From Paraspadella gotoi (taxonomy: Eukaryota; Chaetognatha): a stretch of 64,000 bases of DNA. The stretch spans positions 4,026,502 to 4,090,501 of the forward strand of contig CM119269.1 of the NCBI GenBank assembly GCA_051294375.1, written 5' to 3'. The first letter of the stretch is position 1. Each line of letters starts with the position of its first letter. Positions 1 to 11,928 of this stretch are shown one piece after another. Position numbers and translations under genes: made by a program. The notes under the pieces are model-generated. The model worked only from the letters and a program-made list of their open reading frames with translations, had not been told where the DNA came from and searched no databases.

Positions 1-1027
1 TTGGCTGTGATTACCGTTTTTTTTAAAAATAAAAATTACTGATGAATTATGATAAAAGTTTTCAAAAAGTGTGCGATCATAGTAAATTAAAAATTTAGAT
101 ATGGCTTTTTCATCTTGAAATAGCTGTGATATTTTCATAATTACATTGGATTTAAGTATTTTTTGTGTTTGAATTTCCACTTTCATGTCATGATTATCTG
201 CAATATGCAAATGAGATAAAGTACCCTTATAATATCCAAATTAGTATATAGAAATGCTTTAATTAATTTACATATTGTAGGTATATAATATTGAAGATGA
301 AAATTCAAAAAATTTGTTTTAAATTTTTAATAAAAATGGAACTCAAAGATTTTTTAATGAGAAGCATAATCTTAATTTTAATACAAATATAAATTAAATC
401 CTTTTACAAGCTGCGATTGGAAAAAATTGAAAAATTTCGCAATTGTAAAAACAATTGTAACATATTTTTGGCCCTTTCTTTATTTTCTTTAAAATTATAT
501 ATAGATTTTCTTTCCCTATATTTTTTACTTAAACACTTTTTTACTTTTTTTCCGGTTTTACGATTAAAAAATTATTAAAAAAAAGTCCTAGTTTGCCCTT
601 TACTTAACACATTATAAATTATAACATTTTAGGTATACTTTCATTTATGCTTTATATTTTTTTCTTTTGTTCTTTTTTCATAATTTTTGTTTTTTGTTTT
701 TACTTTTTATTAACGTTGTTTTTCGTTTATAGCTTTATATTTTTTTTGTTTTTGTTTTTGTTTTTGGGTCTTTGATCCATTTAAACGTTTGTGTCTTTTG
801 TTTTTTTGATGTTTTTTTGGTTTAAAAATTGAATTTTGAAACGGTTCTGAACGTTATATTTTATAGTTTCTTAATGATTAGTTCATAACATTTATTTATG
901 AGTCAATTTAAACGTTGTGTCTTTTTTTTTTTCTGTTGAATTTTAATAGTTTAGTTTTACTTGTTTACTGCTTTCTAGTTTTTTACCACCTGATACTGTT
1001 TTTGATTTTGTCAATACTGTTTTTGGT

Positions 1028-1063
<36 letters not shown>

Positions 1064-1370
1064 TTGTCAGTTGCTGCTTTTTCTGGAACCCTAAAAAAAC
1101 GAGTTTCAGGTCTGCAGTGACTTTTCAGCTGGCTTCCAGCTTTCTCTTTCTTTCTGTCTCTTTGGTCCTCTTTTTCTCTTTTGTCTCTCTTTCTCTCTCT
1201 TTCTGTCTTTCTGTCTCTCTCACTCTGTACGATCGTTCGTTTTTTTGAAAAATTCTGATTATTTTTTTCCTTCTTCAAACTTTTATTATCGGCCATTTAT
1301 TCCGTCTTTTTTTTTTCAAATACAGAAATCCAAATTTATTATCTGAGATATAAGTTGGAAAGAACGGTTT
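1..1370. other. AT-rich non-coding DNA
   Basis: The stretch is AT-rich with many T and A homopolymers. It contains a run of about 30 A at 1030-1060 and a short pyrimidine-rich tract at 1140-1230. I see no exon with splice signals. Open frames here are short and made of homopolymer or Arg/Glu/Lys low complexity. Confidence 0.6.
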
Positions 1371-1371
1371 T

Positions 1372-1415
<44 letters not shown>

Positions 1416-2703
1416 CCTCTCTCTCTCTTCTTATTATTTTTTTTAAAAAAATGAGAATAACTTATAATGATATGCATTATCACATCATAAAGTCAGCTAA
1501 GTGACCTAATTATATTTGCAGCACTTTCGCCGATAAGTATTAATTGCATGCATGCACATTATAAAAAAAAATGTTTTCTCATTTATTATTGCAACTTTGG
1601 ACCGTTGGCCCACTATTGGGCAAATATATCTAAAATAGGAGTTGATAAGAGATATAGTCAAATTAAGACATTACTTTTTTGTTCTTCTGATAAATTTTAC
1701 TATTATTAAATTTATGAAATATTTTTAGTGTATATATTTATCATTTTTAACTTTTTTTTTAAATAATAATTATTTGAGTTTGTTGATAACTATTTATAAA
1801 TGTTAATTAAATATGCCAAATATTAAATTCTGACCTCGGTCTGGTTTTTCCTAAAAGAAGGAACAATCTTTTTCTCTCTAATCTCTCTTGCTCTCTCTCT
1901 TCTCTCTCTCATCTTCTCTCTCTCATCTTCTCTCTTTCTCTCTCTTTTTTTTCCTTCTAAAACCACTTTTATTACGCCTTTATTCCGAGATTTTCGTGGA
2001 TTTTGTTCTTCTAAAAACTTTTATTATCGCCATTATGATTATTTTTATCTCATTGAACATACAAAATCCAAAATACTAATAACTTACTTAACCTGATTTC
2101 GTGGTCGGTTGCGGAGCAACAAGTAACATGTGAGGAACATGACCTATAACGCGTTACGTGTATAAAAAAAAATCAACAATAGACCCCAATTTCACGACGC
2201 CGTTGCGAGGCAGGGATAACCGATATAAAACAGAAGTGACCTAATATGCTCTCCGTTGGTGGGAAACCTCTCTCTCTCTCTCTTCTCACTCTCCCTCCCC
2301 CTCCCCTTTCTGTCTTCCTCCCCTCTCCTCTCCTCTCCTCTCCCTCTCTCCTCTCTACTCCTTTCTCTCTCTCTCTCTCTCTCATCCCTCTCTGCTCTCA
2401 GATCAAGAACTCGCCCCTTCCTTCTCTCTCATCCTCTCTCTCTCTTTTTTTTCCTTCTAAAACTTTTAATTATCGGCATTTTATTCGGGCGCTTCTTTTC
2501 TCAATACAAAATCACAAATTACATCCGAAGATTTTCGTGGATTTTTTTTCTAAACAATGTCTGATTATCTTTATATAACGAGAGGAGACCTAATAATGGC
2601 GTTTCGGTTTGGCGGGAAAACTGTCCACCTCTCTCTCTCCTCCTCTCTCTTCTCTCTCTCTTCTCTCTCTTCCTCTCTCTCTCTCCTTTCTCTCTCTCTT
2701 CAC
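1371..2703. repeat. (CT)n microsatellite cluster with a repeated spacer
   Basis: Pyrimidine tracts lie at about 1375-1432, 1880-1950, 2268-2450 and 2628-2703. The DNA next to three of them is related: each has a block reading roughly CCTTCT, AAACTTTTATTATCG, then TTTATTCCG, at about 1268-1305, 1951-1990 and 2450-2492. The cluster looks like a locally duplicated microsatellite-plus-flank unit. No gene is evident. Confidence 0.6.
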
Positions 2704-2742
2704 TCAATACACGCATTGGTTTGTTTATATTTACGATGAATG

Positions 2743-2996
2743 TTCAGCGCGGCAATGAATCACTATCATCGCATCAATGAATGACTATCGATCGTATCAA
2801 TGAATGATTATCATCATATCATGAATGACTATCATCGGTCTATATTAATCATATTGGATTATCATCACATGAAGTACATTTTGTTATCATCGCAATCAAT
2901 TATTGGTTATGCATCGGGCGTCAATAATTTGGTTATCATCAGCACGATATAATTTGGGTTTATCATCGCATCAATATTTGGTTACTATCGCGAAGC
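2743..2996. repeat. Degenerate minisatellite, unit about 20-28 bp
   Basis: About ten imperfect copies of a unit built on TATCATCGCATCAATGAATG follow one another. They become more diverged and T-rich toward 2990, where TTATCATCGCATCAATATTTGG-like forms predominate. No open frame runs through it. Confidence 0.7.
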
Positions 2997-3127
2997 GGCT
3001 CGATCTTTTGCTTTTTAAGGATTGATTTTTTTCTTAGTATTTTTTAACCCTTTGCTTTGAATTTCCGGATTAACTTGTTCTTTTTAGTTTTGTATTCTCG
3101 GTTTATTTATTTATCCTCTTCTCTACT

Positions 3128-3227
3128 NNNNNNNNNNNNNNNNNNNNNNNNNNNNNNNNNNNNNNNNNNNNNNNNNNNNNNNNNNNNNNNNNNNNNNNNN
3201 NNNNNNNNNNNNNNNNNNNNNNNNNNN
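3128..3227. other. Assembly gap, 100 N
   Basis: This is a run of exactly 100 N. The base after it starts in the middle of the coiled-coil repeat array. Confidence 0.98.
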
Positions 3228-6200
3228 CTAAATTATGCAAGAAAATCGTATGGATGATCAATTAAGAAGGTGGTGGGTTCTCAAACAAAAAGATGATGAA
3301 TTGATTAAAGTAAGAATGAAAAAATTAAAAATGAAAATAAAAAACAATTGGAGGCAGCAGGACATCATGCCATAAACTTGAAGAGTTGAAACAAACATAG
3401 ATAATTTAAATCCAGATCATAATATTGAATTTTGAAGAAAAATGAGATGATAGAACCAAAGAACATAATAGGAGCTTAGAATCATCAAACAGACTTTGAA
3501 TACAAATAGAAGAGATAAAAAAATGTAGAGGCAGAAACTTATAGAAGAGCAAGGAAAACTGCTTGAGAGAAATAAAAATTTTGTGTCCAGATGACAGGTT
3601 TTCAGAAAAATCATAATGAAAATGTAAAAAACAAAAGAAAAGAATGAGAAAATTGAAAATATACAAAGCATGTTTTTAAAATATCAAAAATGAAGAGACT
3701 CCTTGGACAAATTAAAGATGAAAGAAAAACTGATGAAGATGCTGAGCATCAAAAGTTTCAAGAGAAAAAGATAGCAGAACTGATCAATATGGCTTGGAAC
3801 CTCTTGAGGTAATACGATACTTGCTTTTGAAGAAAAAATTCGGATCTACATCAAGAACATACGCGAGCTTACAACATCAAATTGAAATGAATGTCACAGA
3901 ATAGAATAATGCAAAAAAGTTGTAATGAAATTGAACAAAGAAGAAGAAGAAATTAAAATGATCAGAATTTGTCAAAAAAATTGAATCAATGAAAAAGAAC
4001 AGGATATTCCCAGCTTAAAACAACAGCAAATTATGGCAAGATATCGAGAATGATGCAATTAGAAAGTGGTGGGTTTTTCAACAAAAAGATGAATGGAATT
4101 GATAAATTAAGCAATGAAAAAGATTAAAAGAATGAAGAACTAAAGATCAATTGGAGCTAGCAGAGACAACATCAATGGACGCGAATAACTTGAAGGTTGA
4201 AACAAACAATGAGATAATTTAAATCCAGATCATGATTATTGATTTGAAGAAAAAATGTAGACTGACTGAGACCAAAGAACATAATAGGAGTCTTGAATCA
4301 TCAAAACAGGCAATTATGATACAAATAGAAGATGAAAAAATGTATGGAAGGCGAACTTAATGAAAGAGCAAGGAACTCTTAGAAAATAAAAATTTTGTGT
4401 CCAGATGATCAGAGTTTTTCAGAAAATCAAATGAATAATGTAAAAAACAAAATGAAATTAGTATGAAGAAATTAGGGAAAATATACAAAAGCATGTTTTA
4501 AGAAATATCAAAATGAAGACATCCTTGGACAATTAAAGAAATGAAAGGAAAAAAACGATGAAAGATGCTGAGGCATACAAAAGTTTCAAGAGAAAAAGAT
4601 AGCAGAAACTGATCAATATGTTGAAACGCTTGAGGTAGACGATACTGCTTTTTGATAAAAAATTCGAAGATCTGACCATAAGAACATAACCCGTAGCTTA
4701 CCACATCAAATGAAATGACTGTACAAGATCGTATCAGATTAGAAGATGAACAGAGATTTGTATGAAATTGAAAAACAGAAAAAGAAGAATTTAAAAATGG
4801 GTCAAGAGATCTTTGCAAAAAAATTGAATCGAATGAAGATAAGAACCAATGATATTGCCCAGCTAAAACAAACACAATTATGCAAGATATCAAGATGATG
4901 CAATTAAAAGTGGTGGGCTTCTCAACAAAAAGACTGATGAATTGATAAATAAGATGAAAATGTTAAAAATAATTGAAATAAAAACAATTGGAGCAGGCAG
5001 GAAACGATTCAATGCCAATAAAACTTGAAGAGTTCGAAACAAACAATAGAACATATTACAATCCTAGACTCATGATATATGGTTTTGAAGAAAAAATGAG
5101 ACGATTAGGACCCAAGAAAACATAATAGGAGCTTGAATCATCAAACAGGACTTCATGATACAAATAGAAGAGGATTGAAAAAAGATGTATGAGGCAGAAA
5201 CTTAATGAGAGCAGGAAAAGACCTTAGAAAAAATTAAAATTTGGTGTCCAGAGACAGGTTTTCAGAAAAATCAATAATGAAAATGTAAAAAAGACAAAAA
5301 GAAATAATGGAAGAAATTGGAAAATATACCAAAAGATGTTTTAAATATCAAATGAAGCAATCCTTGGACAAATTAAAGAAATGAAAGAAAAGAAACTGAT
5401 GAAGATGCTGGGCATCAAAAGTTTCAAGAGAAAAAGATAGCAGAATGAATCAAATATGCTTGAAACCTCTGAGGTAGACGATAACTGCTTTTGAAAGAAA
5501 AAATTCGAGATCTACATCAAGAACATAACAGTAAGCTTACAAACAGTCAAAATTGAAATGATGCACAAATAGATGAAATGAAAAAGTTGTATGAAATTGA
5601 AACAAAACAGAAGAGAAGAATTGAAAATGGAATCAGAATTTGCTGCAAAAAATTGTATTAATGAAAAAAGAACATGATATTTGCCCAGCTTAAACAACAG
5701 CAAATTATGCAAGATATCGAGATGATGCCAATTAAAAGTGTGGGTTCTCAAACAAAAAGATGATGAATTGAAATAAATAAAATGAAAAATTAAAAAAATG
5801 AAAATAAAACAATTGGAGCAGCAGGAACATCATGCCAATAAAACTTGAAGAGTTGAAACAAACAATAGATAATTTAAATCCAGATCATGATATTGATTTT
5901 TTGAAGAAAAAATGAGACTGATAGACCAAGAACATAATAGGAGCTTGAATCATCAAACAGAAACTTATGATACAAATAGAAGAGATGAAAAAAAATGTAT
6001 GAGGCAGAACTTAATGAAGAGCAAGAACTCTTAGAAAATAAAATTTTGTGTCCCAGATGACAGGTTTTCAGAAAAATCATAATGAAAATGTAAAAAAACA
6101 AAAAAGAAATAATGGAAGAAATTGAAAATATACAAAAAGCAGTTTTAAAATATCAAAATGAAGACATCCTTGGACAAATTAAAGAAATGAAAAAAAAAAC

Positions 6201-8076
6201 TGATTGAAGATGCTGAGCATCAAAAAGTTTCAAGAGAAAAAGATAGCAGAACTGATCAATATGCTTGAAACCTCTGAGGTAGACGATACTGCTTTTGAAG
6301 AAAAAATTCGAGATCTACATCAAGAACATAACCGTAGCTTACAACATCAAATTGAAATGATGTCACAAATAGATGAAATGAAAAGTTGTATGAAATTGAA
6401 CAAACAGAAAGAAGAAGATTAAAAATGGATCAAGAATTTGTCAAAAAAATTGAATCAATGAAAAAAGAACATGGATATTGCCCAGCTTAAACAACAGCAA
6501 ATTATGCAAGATATCGAGATGATGCATTAAAATGGTGGTTGTTCAACAAAAAGATGATGAATTGATAATAAAATGAAAAGTTAAAAAGATGAAAATAAAA
6601 AACAATTGGAGCAGCAGAAACATCATGCCAATAACTTGAAGAGTTGAACACAAACAATAGATAATTTAAATCCAGATCATGATATTGATTTTGAAGAAAA
6701 ATGAGACTGATAGACAAGAACATAATAGGAGCTTTAATCATCAAACAGAACTTATGATACAATAGAAGGATGAAAAAAATGTATGAGGCAGAACTTAATT
6801 GAAGAGCAAGAACTCTAGAAAATAAAAATTTTTGTGCTCCAGATGACAAGTTTTCAGAAAAATCATAATGAAAATGTAAAAAAACAAAAAGAAATAATGG
6901 AAGAAATTGAAAATATACAAAGCATGTTTTACAATATCAAAATGAAGACATCCTTGTGACAAATTAAAGAATATGAAAGAAAAAACTGATGAAGATGCTG
7001 AGCATCAAAGTTTCAAGAGAAAAAGATAGCAGAATGATCAATATGCTTGAAACCTCTGAGGTAGACGATACTGCTTTTGAAGAAAAAATTCGAGATCTAC
7101 ATCAAGAACATAACCGTTAGCTTACAACATCAAATTGAAATGATGTCACAAATAGATGAAATGAAAAAGTTGTATGAAATTGAAAAAACAGAAGAAGAAG
7201 AATTAAAAAATGGATCAAGAATTTGTCAAAAAAATTGAATCAATGAAAAAAGAACATGATATTGCCCAGCTTAAACAACAGCAAATTATGCCAAGATATC
7301 GAGATGATGCAATTAAAAGTGGTGGGTGTACTAGCAAAAAGATGATGAATTGATAAATAAATGAAAAAGTTAAAAACTGAAAATAAAAAACAATTGGAAG
7401 GAGTGAGAACATCATGCCAATAAACTTGAAAAGAGTTGAAACAAGACAAAGCATATTTTAAATCCAAGATCATGATATTGATTTTGAAGTAAAAATGAGA
7501 CTGATATGAACCAAGAACATAAAGGAGCTTTGAAATCATCAACAAGAACTTATGATACATCAGAAGAGATGAAAAAAATGTATGAGGCAGAACTTAATGA
7601 AGAGCAAGAACTCTAAAAATAAAAATTTTGTGTCCAGATGACAGGTTTCAGAAAAATCATAATGAAATGTAAAAAAACCAAAAGAAATAATGGCAAGAAA
7701 TTGAAATATACAAAAGCATGTTTAACAATATCAAAATGAGACACTTGGGAGCAGATAGAAGAAATGAAAGAAAAAACTGATGAAGATGCTGAGCATCGCA
7801 AAAAGTTTCAAAGAGAAAAAGATTAGCAGAAACTGATCAATTGCTTGAAACCTCTGAGTAGACGATACGCTTTTGAAGAAAAATTCGAAGATCTACTCAA
7901 GAGAATTAAACGCGTAGCGTTACACATCAAAAATAGCTGAATGATGTCACAAAGATGAAATGAAAAAAGTGTTGAAATTGAAAAGACAGAAGAAGAGAGA
8001 AGTAGAATAAAATGGGATCAAGAAGTTGTCAAAAAAATTCGTATCAATGAAAAAAGAGAATGGATCATTGGCCCAG
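3228..8076 (+). CDS. Coiled-coil repeat array of a giant protein (frame broken by indels)
   Basis: Six tandem units of about 790-840 bp encode a charged, Glu/Lys/Gln-rich helical coiled coil. The landmark coding EDAEHQKFQEKKIAELINML occurs near 3737, 4564, 5404, 6208, 6994 and 7782. Within each unit two related halves can be read, one with DDTAFEEKIRDLHQEHNRSL and one with DHDIDFEEKMRLIDQEHNRS, each followed by an EMKK(L/M)YE motif. No unit is open from end to end. Single-base insertions and deletions occur every few tens of bases and differ between units, mostly in A runs, so the breaks look like read errors and not pseudogene decay. The first bases after the gap continue exactly where the exon ending at 10535 stops, so the array probably belongs downstream of that exon. 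I do not recognise the family; a structural filament or cytoskeletal linker is an inference. Confidence 0.6.
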
Positions 8077-8308
8077 CTAAAATTTAAAATTTATTATTTT
8101 TTTTGTCTGGACTTGCCCCAAAAAATTGAAGAAAAAGTACAAAATTTTAATATTTATTTTAATTTTAATGCAATATTTCAAAAACCTCTGTCTTTATGCC
8201 CTTGATGACGAAAGAAGTCATCGAAGAGATAGAGAGAGAGAGAGAAACAGAGAGAGAAAGAGAGAGAGAGAGAGAGACCCCCCTCTATTCCTCTCTCCAT
8301 ATATTCAG
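8077..8308. other. Junction and (GA)n tract before exon
   Basis: The coiled-coil array stops inside its motif AHDIAQL at about 8076 and AT-rich DNA follows. A (GA)n tract lies at 8228-8275, followed by a short pyrimidine stretch and the acceptor ATATTCAG ending at 8308. Confidence 0.5.
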
Positions 8309-8542
8309 GAGGAAGAAGCGGTGATGCGACACCTGACGAATCGGATCGAACGCAGCGTGGATCTGCTCGACGCGATGGAGGCGTCCACGACGGAGATGAC
8401 CTTTCAGGCGGAGGACATGGTGCAGCGTCTCCTCGGGATTGGCGAGGAGCGCGAAAGGAGAGCGAAGAGAGAAGGAATTGAAGCGGGGAGCACGGGCGAA
8501 GACGGTTCGAAAACTGAATTGGAAGAAGCGAAGAAACTCAAG
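8309..8542 (+). CDS. Helical coiled-coil exon (giant MSP/coiled-coil gene)
   Basis: The exon has 78 codons in phase 0, from acceptor ATATTCAG to donor GTTTAT. It begins EEEAVMRHLTNRIERSVDLL and continues with an acidic/basic helical sequence ending TELEEAKKLK. Heptad-like spacing of Leu, Met and Val suggests a coiled coil. The segment from 8351 (RSVDLLDAME) resembles segments at 9048, 11113, 11441 and 11957, so a degenerate 30-residue helical repeat seems to recur through this protein. The reading frame joins without interruption to the exon at 9021. No catalytic motif, signal peptide or membrane segment is visible. Function is not recognised. Confidence 0.65.
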
Positions 8543-8701
8543 GTTTATTGAAAAAAAATTATTAAAATTTATAACAATAGATTGGGAACAACATTACGAT
8601 GTAGATTAGAGTGATGTGAAAATGATCAAATTTTATGTAATTAAAATTTAGCTTGTAAATTATGAAATTAAAAACCCATTAAAATATTGGAATTCCTGAA
8701 A

Positions 8702-8881
8702 GCGGCGCTAGCAGTCCTTTAGATTTGAGGTTTTTTTTTCTGTCTTAACAAATGAACAACCCACTATAGGCAAATTACATGCATTTTTAACGTTAGTGGG
8801 ACAGACGGACATACCGACCGACCGACGGACCGACCGACCGAGTAACTTATAGAGTTGCTCCCCGAGTACTCACGGGGCAAC
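8702..8881 (+). mobile_element. Dispersed repeat with palindromic 3' end, copy A
   Basis: This is an intronic copy of a family also seen at 47041-47298 and 61947-62178. It begins GCGGCGCTAGCAGTC, contains TTAGATTTGAGG, a CCGACCGACGGACCGACC tract and AACTTATAGAGTTGCTCC. It ends in the palindrome GTTGCTCCCCGAGTACT followed by CACGGGGCAACTAAAA. There is no coding capacity. A non-autonomous DNA element is likely, class unresolved. Confidence 0.6.
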
Positions 8882-9020
8882 TAAAAAACAAACTAATAAA
8901 CAACAGAATAGTAATTAGCTTTTGTACTGAACTGGTAACCACTTATTTTTACCCTAAAATAAATAAGAAATTAAGCCAATTTATCTCAATTTCAATTTTA
9001 GTCTCAATTTTATTACTCAG

Positions 9021-9146
9021 GTATTGACGGCCGCGTTGAGGGAGGTGGAGGAAAAAACGGAAATTATAGAAGAAATGACGAGGGACGCCTCCGCCATGAT
9101 GGAGAGGGCCGATGTACTACGACGAAGAGTTACTCAAATGGAAGAG
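9021..9146 (+). CDS. Helical coiled-coil exon
   Basis: The exon has 42 codons in phase 0, with acceptor TATTACTCAG and donor GTGGGT. The translation starts VLTAALREVEEKTEIIEEMT and ends RRVTQMEE. It is amphipathic and charged, typical of a coiled coil, and carries a further copy of the degenerate helical repeat (EKTEIIEEM, from 9048). It joins in frame to 8542 upstream and 9439 downstream, so these exons are locally in true order. Family not recognised. Confidence 0.65.
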
Positions 9147-9438
9147 GTGGGTTGGAAGAGGAAAAAAGAAAAAAATGAGTGGAAATAGTGACGTTGTCAA
9201 AAAGTTAAATTTATTGCCTTTTATACAATGATTATTACTCATCACTTTTTATAATTGAAAGTTCTGTAAAACTAATGCAAAATTCTTTGAACAATTTTTT
9301 TTAAATAGTGGAGAATATTAAAACATTGCGGCATATATATATTTACTGTTGCATAGGCAATGAAAAAATATAAATTTTTATCTAATATGGGTTGTATGGG
9401 AACCAGCCTTATGATTCTTACTCCCCTTTTATTTGAAG

Positions 9439-9552
9439 GTCGAGAAGGCAAAGAGAACACAACCGGCAGATTTTGTGATGGCTTCAGATTCAAGCACTGC
9501 ATTTGACAACAGACTTAAAAATTTGCAGGAAAAGCACCAACACGAACTCGAG
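9439..9552 (+). CDS. Coiled-coil exon
   Basis: The exon has 38 codons in phase 0, between ATTTGAAG and donor GTCAGT. It reads VEKAKRTQPADFVMASDSST and ends LQEKHQHELE. The base composition is already more AT-rich than in the two previous exons, foreshadowing the AT-rich exon at 9759. It has no recognisable domain beyond a helical, charged character. Confidence 0.6.
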
Positions 9553-9758
9553 GTCAGTTTTCATGGTATTGATGTACTTGAACAAAATCCCTCACTTTTT
9601 TAAAAGATCTAATTTACCTAACAAATCTGAATGCCTGTAATAACCAATTAAAGTTTTTTTTCAAAATATACTAAAACAATTTATTGACCATACATAAGAA
9701 TCCCTATACTATGAAATCTTTATGAAATGTAGTTATCCTTATCCCATTTATATTACAG

Positions 9759-10535
9759 AATGAAAAAATAAAACTGCAAGTTTACAAATCTAAAGAGATG
9801 TACATTTTTAATAGAAATGAAATGGATCCTGCAGAAAATTTAGAATTTTATAATGATTTAGTTAAAGCTGTTCCATCGGCTGAAATAGAAGCAAACGATA
9901 CTGAGAAAAGCAAACTGCTTCTGGTTCAACAACTGAGTGAAGATAATTTGAGAGATTACCAATTGTCAAAAAAATTGAAAAAGTTAGAGGCAGAGAATAT
10001 ATCAAGCATTACTGAGCATAAGGAAGAATCACATGATAATGAACTGGACCAGAAAAGATTTGGAGAAAAACAAAAGTTCATATCAATAAATGAATGCAAT
10101 GAAGAAATGTCTAAAACTGAGATAGATAAGAATCTACTAAAAGAAGATTTTTTTAAAACAGAAAAAGAATTATATGCTGAGCATCAAAAAGATATTCAAA
10201 CATATAAGCAATTGGAACAAATAGAAAATTTTCACAAAGAGCAAAAAAACAAACAACTTCGTCTTATATCTGATATTGAAAACATAAAAATCAATGTTGT
10301 TAAAAGCCAAGATGAATTTCTAAAGTCAAATATTACTGAGAAGCATTCACCTAGAAATCAACCTCCACAAGAATATGAATCTAGCTTTCAACAGGAAATG
10401 GACATGTCACAAACGGACAAAATAAAAAAGTTGTATGAAAGTAAACAATCAGAAAAATTAGTGTCAGATCAAGAATTTGCTGAAAAAATTGTATTAATGA
10501 AAAAAGAACATGATATTGCCCAGCTTAAACAACAG
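9759..10535 (+). CDS. Long coiled-coil exon leading into the repeat array
   Basis: The exon is open for 259 codons from acceptor TATTACAG. It starts NEKIKLQVYKSKEMYIFNRN and is AT-rich, very rich in Lys, Glu, Asn and Gln. Several stretches are diverged versions of the array at 3228-8076, for example ELYAEHQKDIQTYKQLEQ and the final DQEFAEKIVLMKKEHDIAQL plus KQQ. After the last CAG at 10535 the sequence turns abruptly into (GA)n. In the array consensus the same CAG is followed by CAAATTATGCAAG, which is what begins at 3229. The exon is therefore probably cut at an assembly join and continues into the array. Role as a filamentous or scaffolding coiled coil is inferred. Confidence 0.7.
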
Positions 10536-10564
10536 AGAAAGAAGAGAGAGGGAAGAGAGAGGAG

Positions 10565-10619
<55 letters not shown>

Positions 10620-10622
10620 AAT
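10536..10622 (+). repeat. (GA)n microsatellite at an assembly join
   Basis: The tract is purine dinucleotide repeat with scattered AAGA interruptions. It directly abuts the truncated coiled-coil exon. Reading through it gives only Arg/Glu repeats ending NQKN-stop, which I regard as artificial. Confidence 0.8.
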
Positions 10623-10715
10623 CAGAAAAACTGATTTTTATCAAAAGCCCCTCCCTATGCTCACATCAGGACTGAATACTCTGTTTTTATCTGGAGTGAT
10701 CATTTTGGGAAAGGA

Positions 10716-10785
10716 GTAGAGCAGACTGAAGTGGTTGAAAAGAAAGCACAAGAGCAACGGGTGGCAGTTGAGATGCCAACCAATG
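10716..10785 (+). CDS. Partial exon with VEQTEVVEKK repeat
   Basis: In-frame codons read VEQTEVVEKKAQEQRVAVEM and then PTN up to the N gap. VEQTEVVEKK is the core of the 20-residue repeat seen at 12058-12205 and 15595-15673. The last 43 bases are nearly identical to the 43 bases after the gap, so this may be the same exon end assembled twice. No independent start is needed; it is an internal fragment of the giant gene. Confidence 0.5.
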
Positions 10786-10795
10786 NNNNNNNNNN
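10786..10795. other. 10-N gap flanked by matching 43-bp sequence
   Basis: Ten N separate two 43-bp segments that start AAAGCACAAGAGCAAC and end GATGCCAACCAATG, differing at a few positions. This is the signature of an unmerged overlap or of two diverged repeat copies. Confidence 0.9.
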
Positions 10796-11550
10796 AAAGC
10801 ACAAGAGCAACCGGCGGCATTTGAGATGCCAACCAATGAGCAAATATCTGCGGCTCTCATTTTGGAGGAGGCTATGAAAGAAGCCGTCGAACTGGCCTCA
10901 ATGAAAACTGAGTCTGTCATTAAGGAAGCCCCGATTGAAACAGCGCCGGCGACTGACGCACCGGCAAAAGCGCCACGACGCCGCAAGACCGAGGAAATCA
11001 AAGTTCCGACGGCGAAGGAGACGATGACTTTAGCACCGGCGCCCCGCGGCGATTCCATCAAAGAAGCGGCGCTGCTGTCCGAGATCGATCGAGTCGCTCG
11101 CGCCCTCTACGGAAAACTCGGCGTTCTCGAGACTTTTGAGGCCGACGCCCGATTGCGACTCAGCGGCGTCGAGGAGGCCGTCGGCGTCGTTGAACGGCTC
11201 GCCGTCCGTCGCCATCGGGGAACGGTGCCCGCGACAATGTTGGATGCAAATGTCACAATCGTGTCTCCAGCTCCGGAGAAGGCTCCGCCGAGGACCAAGA
11301 AGCGAGAGGCCGTCGCCGCCGTCTCAGCGACGCCTATGGCCGAAAAACCGCCACGGAGACGCCAGAAACAAGAGCGGCCGCAGCAGCCTCAGCCTCAGCC
11401 TCAGCTAGACTCCCTGATGACGACGTTGAAGCTGCTGGAGAAAAGTCTGGACGTCCTCTACTTTCTAGAGTTCGAAACTGTCAACGAGGAGGCGCAAATA
11501 AAGAGGCTTATTGCCATCGCCGATCGACTGCACGATCGGGAAGAATCGAG
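10796..11550 (+). CDS. Ala/Pro/Lys-rich and helical exon of the giant gene
   Basis: The exon is open for 251 codons plus two bases, starting in frame at KAQEQPAAFEMPTNEQISAA and ending DRLHDREESR at donor GTGATT. The middle is disordered and basic, with APRRRKTEEIK at about 10970 and PPRRRQKQE near 11350. Two helical segments flank it, GKLGVLETFEADARLRL (11113) and KSLDVLYFLEFETVNEEA (11441). The PRRRxTEEIK module with a preceding ETxPxxDAP recurs in the exon at 13808-15673, pointing to internal duplication. The split codon AG|G fits the exon at 11929 exactly. It is much more GC- and CpG-rich than the flanking introns. Function unknown; a flexible linker between helical rods is an inference. 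Confidence 0.7.
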
Positions 11551-11618
11551 GTGATTTGGAGAATGAATGAGGGAATGGATGAATGAATGAATCAATCAAT
11601 GAATAAAAACAAAAATAA

Positions 11619-11620
<2 letters not shown>

Positions 11621-11706
<86 letters not shown>

Positions 11707-11709
11707 AAA
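11621..11709 (+). repeat. (GAAA)n microsatellite in intron
   Basis: About 22 near-perfect GAAA units lie between GAATGAATGAATCAATC-type repeats on both sides, within the intron between 11550 and 11929. Confidence 0.9.
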
Positions 11710-11928
11710 AACGGACAAATGAATGAATGGAGAGACGAATGAATGAAGAAATCAGTAAATTTAACATCCAATAAATTATCGAAAGAGTGAAGTTTAAAGA
11801 AAAATAAATAAGAAAAATAAATACATAACCAACTACAGCATATCATATTTTATTATTTACATCATTGAGAATTTCTAATTAAGATCGTGATCATGAACAA
11901 CTTTTTTTTCACATTAAAAACTTGCCAG

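Noticed and set aside
943-1296. Minus-strand 117-codon frame rich in Lys/Arg/Glu and Phe
   Set aside because: It is built from a poly(A) run and pyrimidine microsatellite translated in reverse; no splice or start support.
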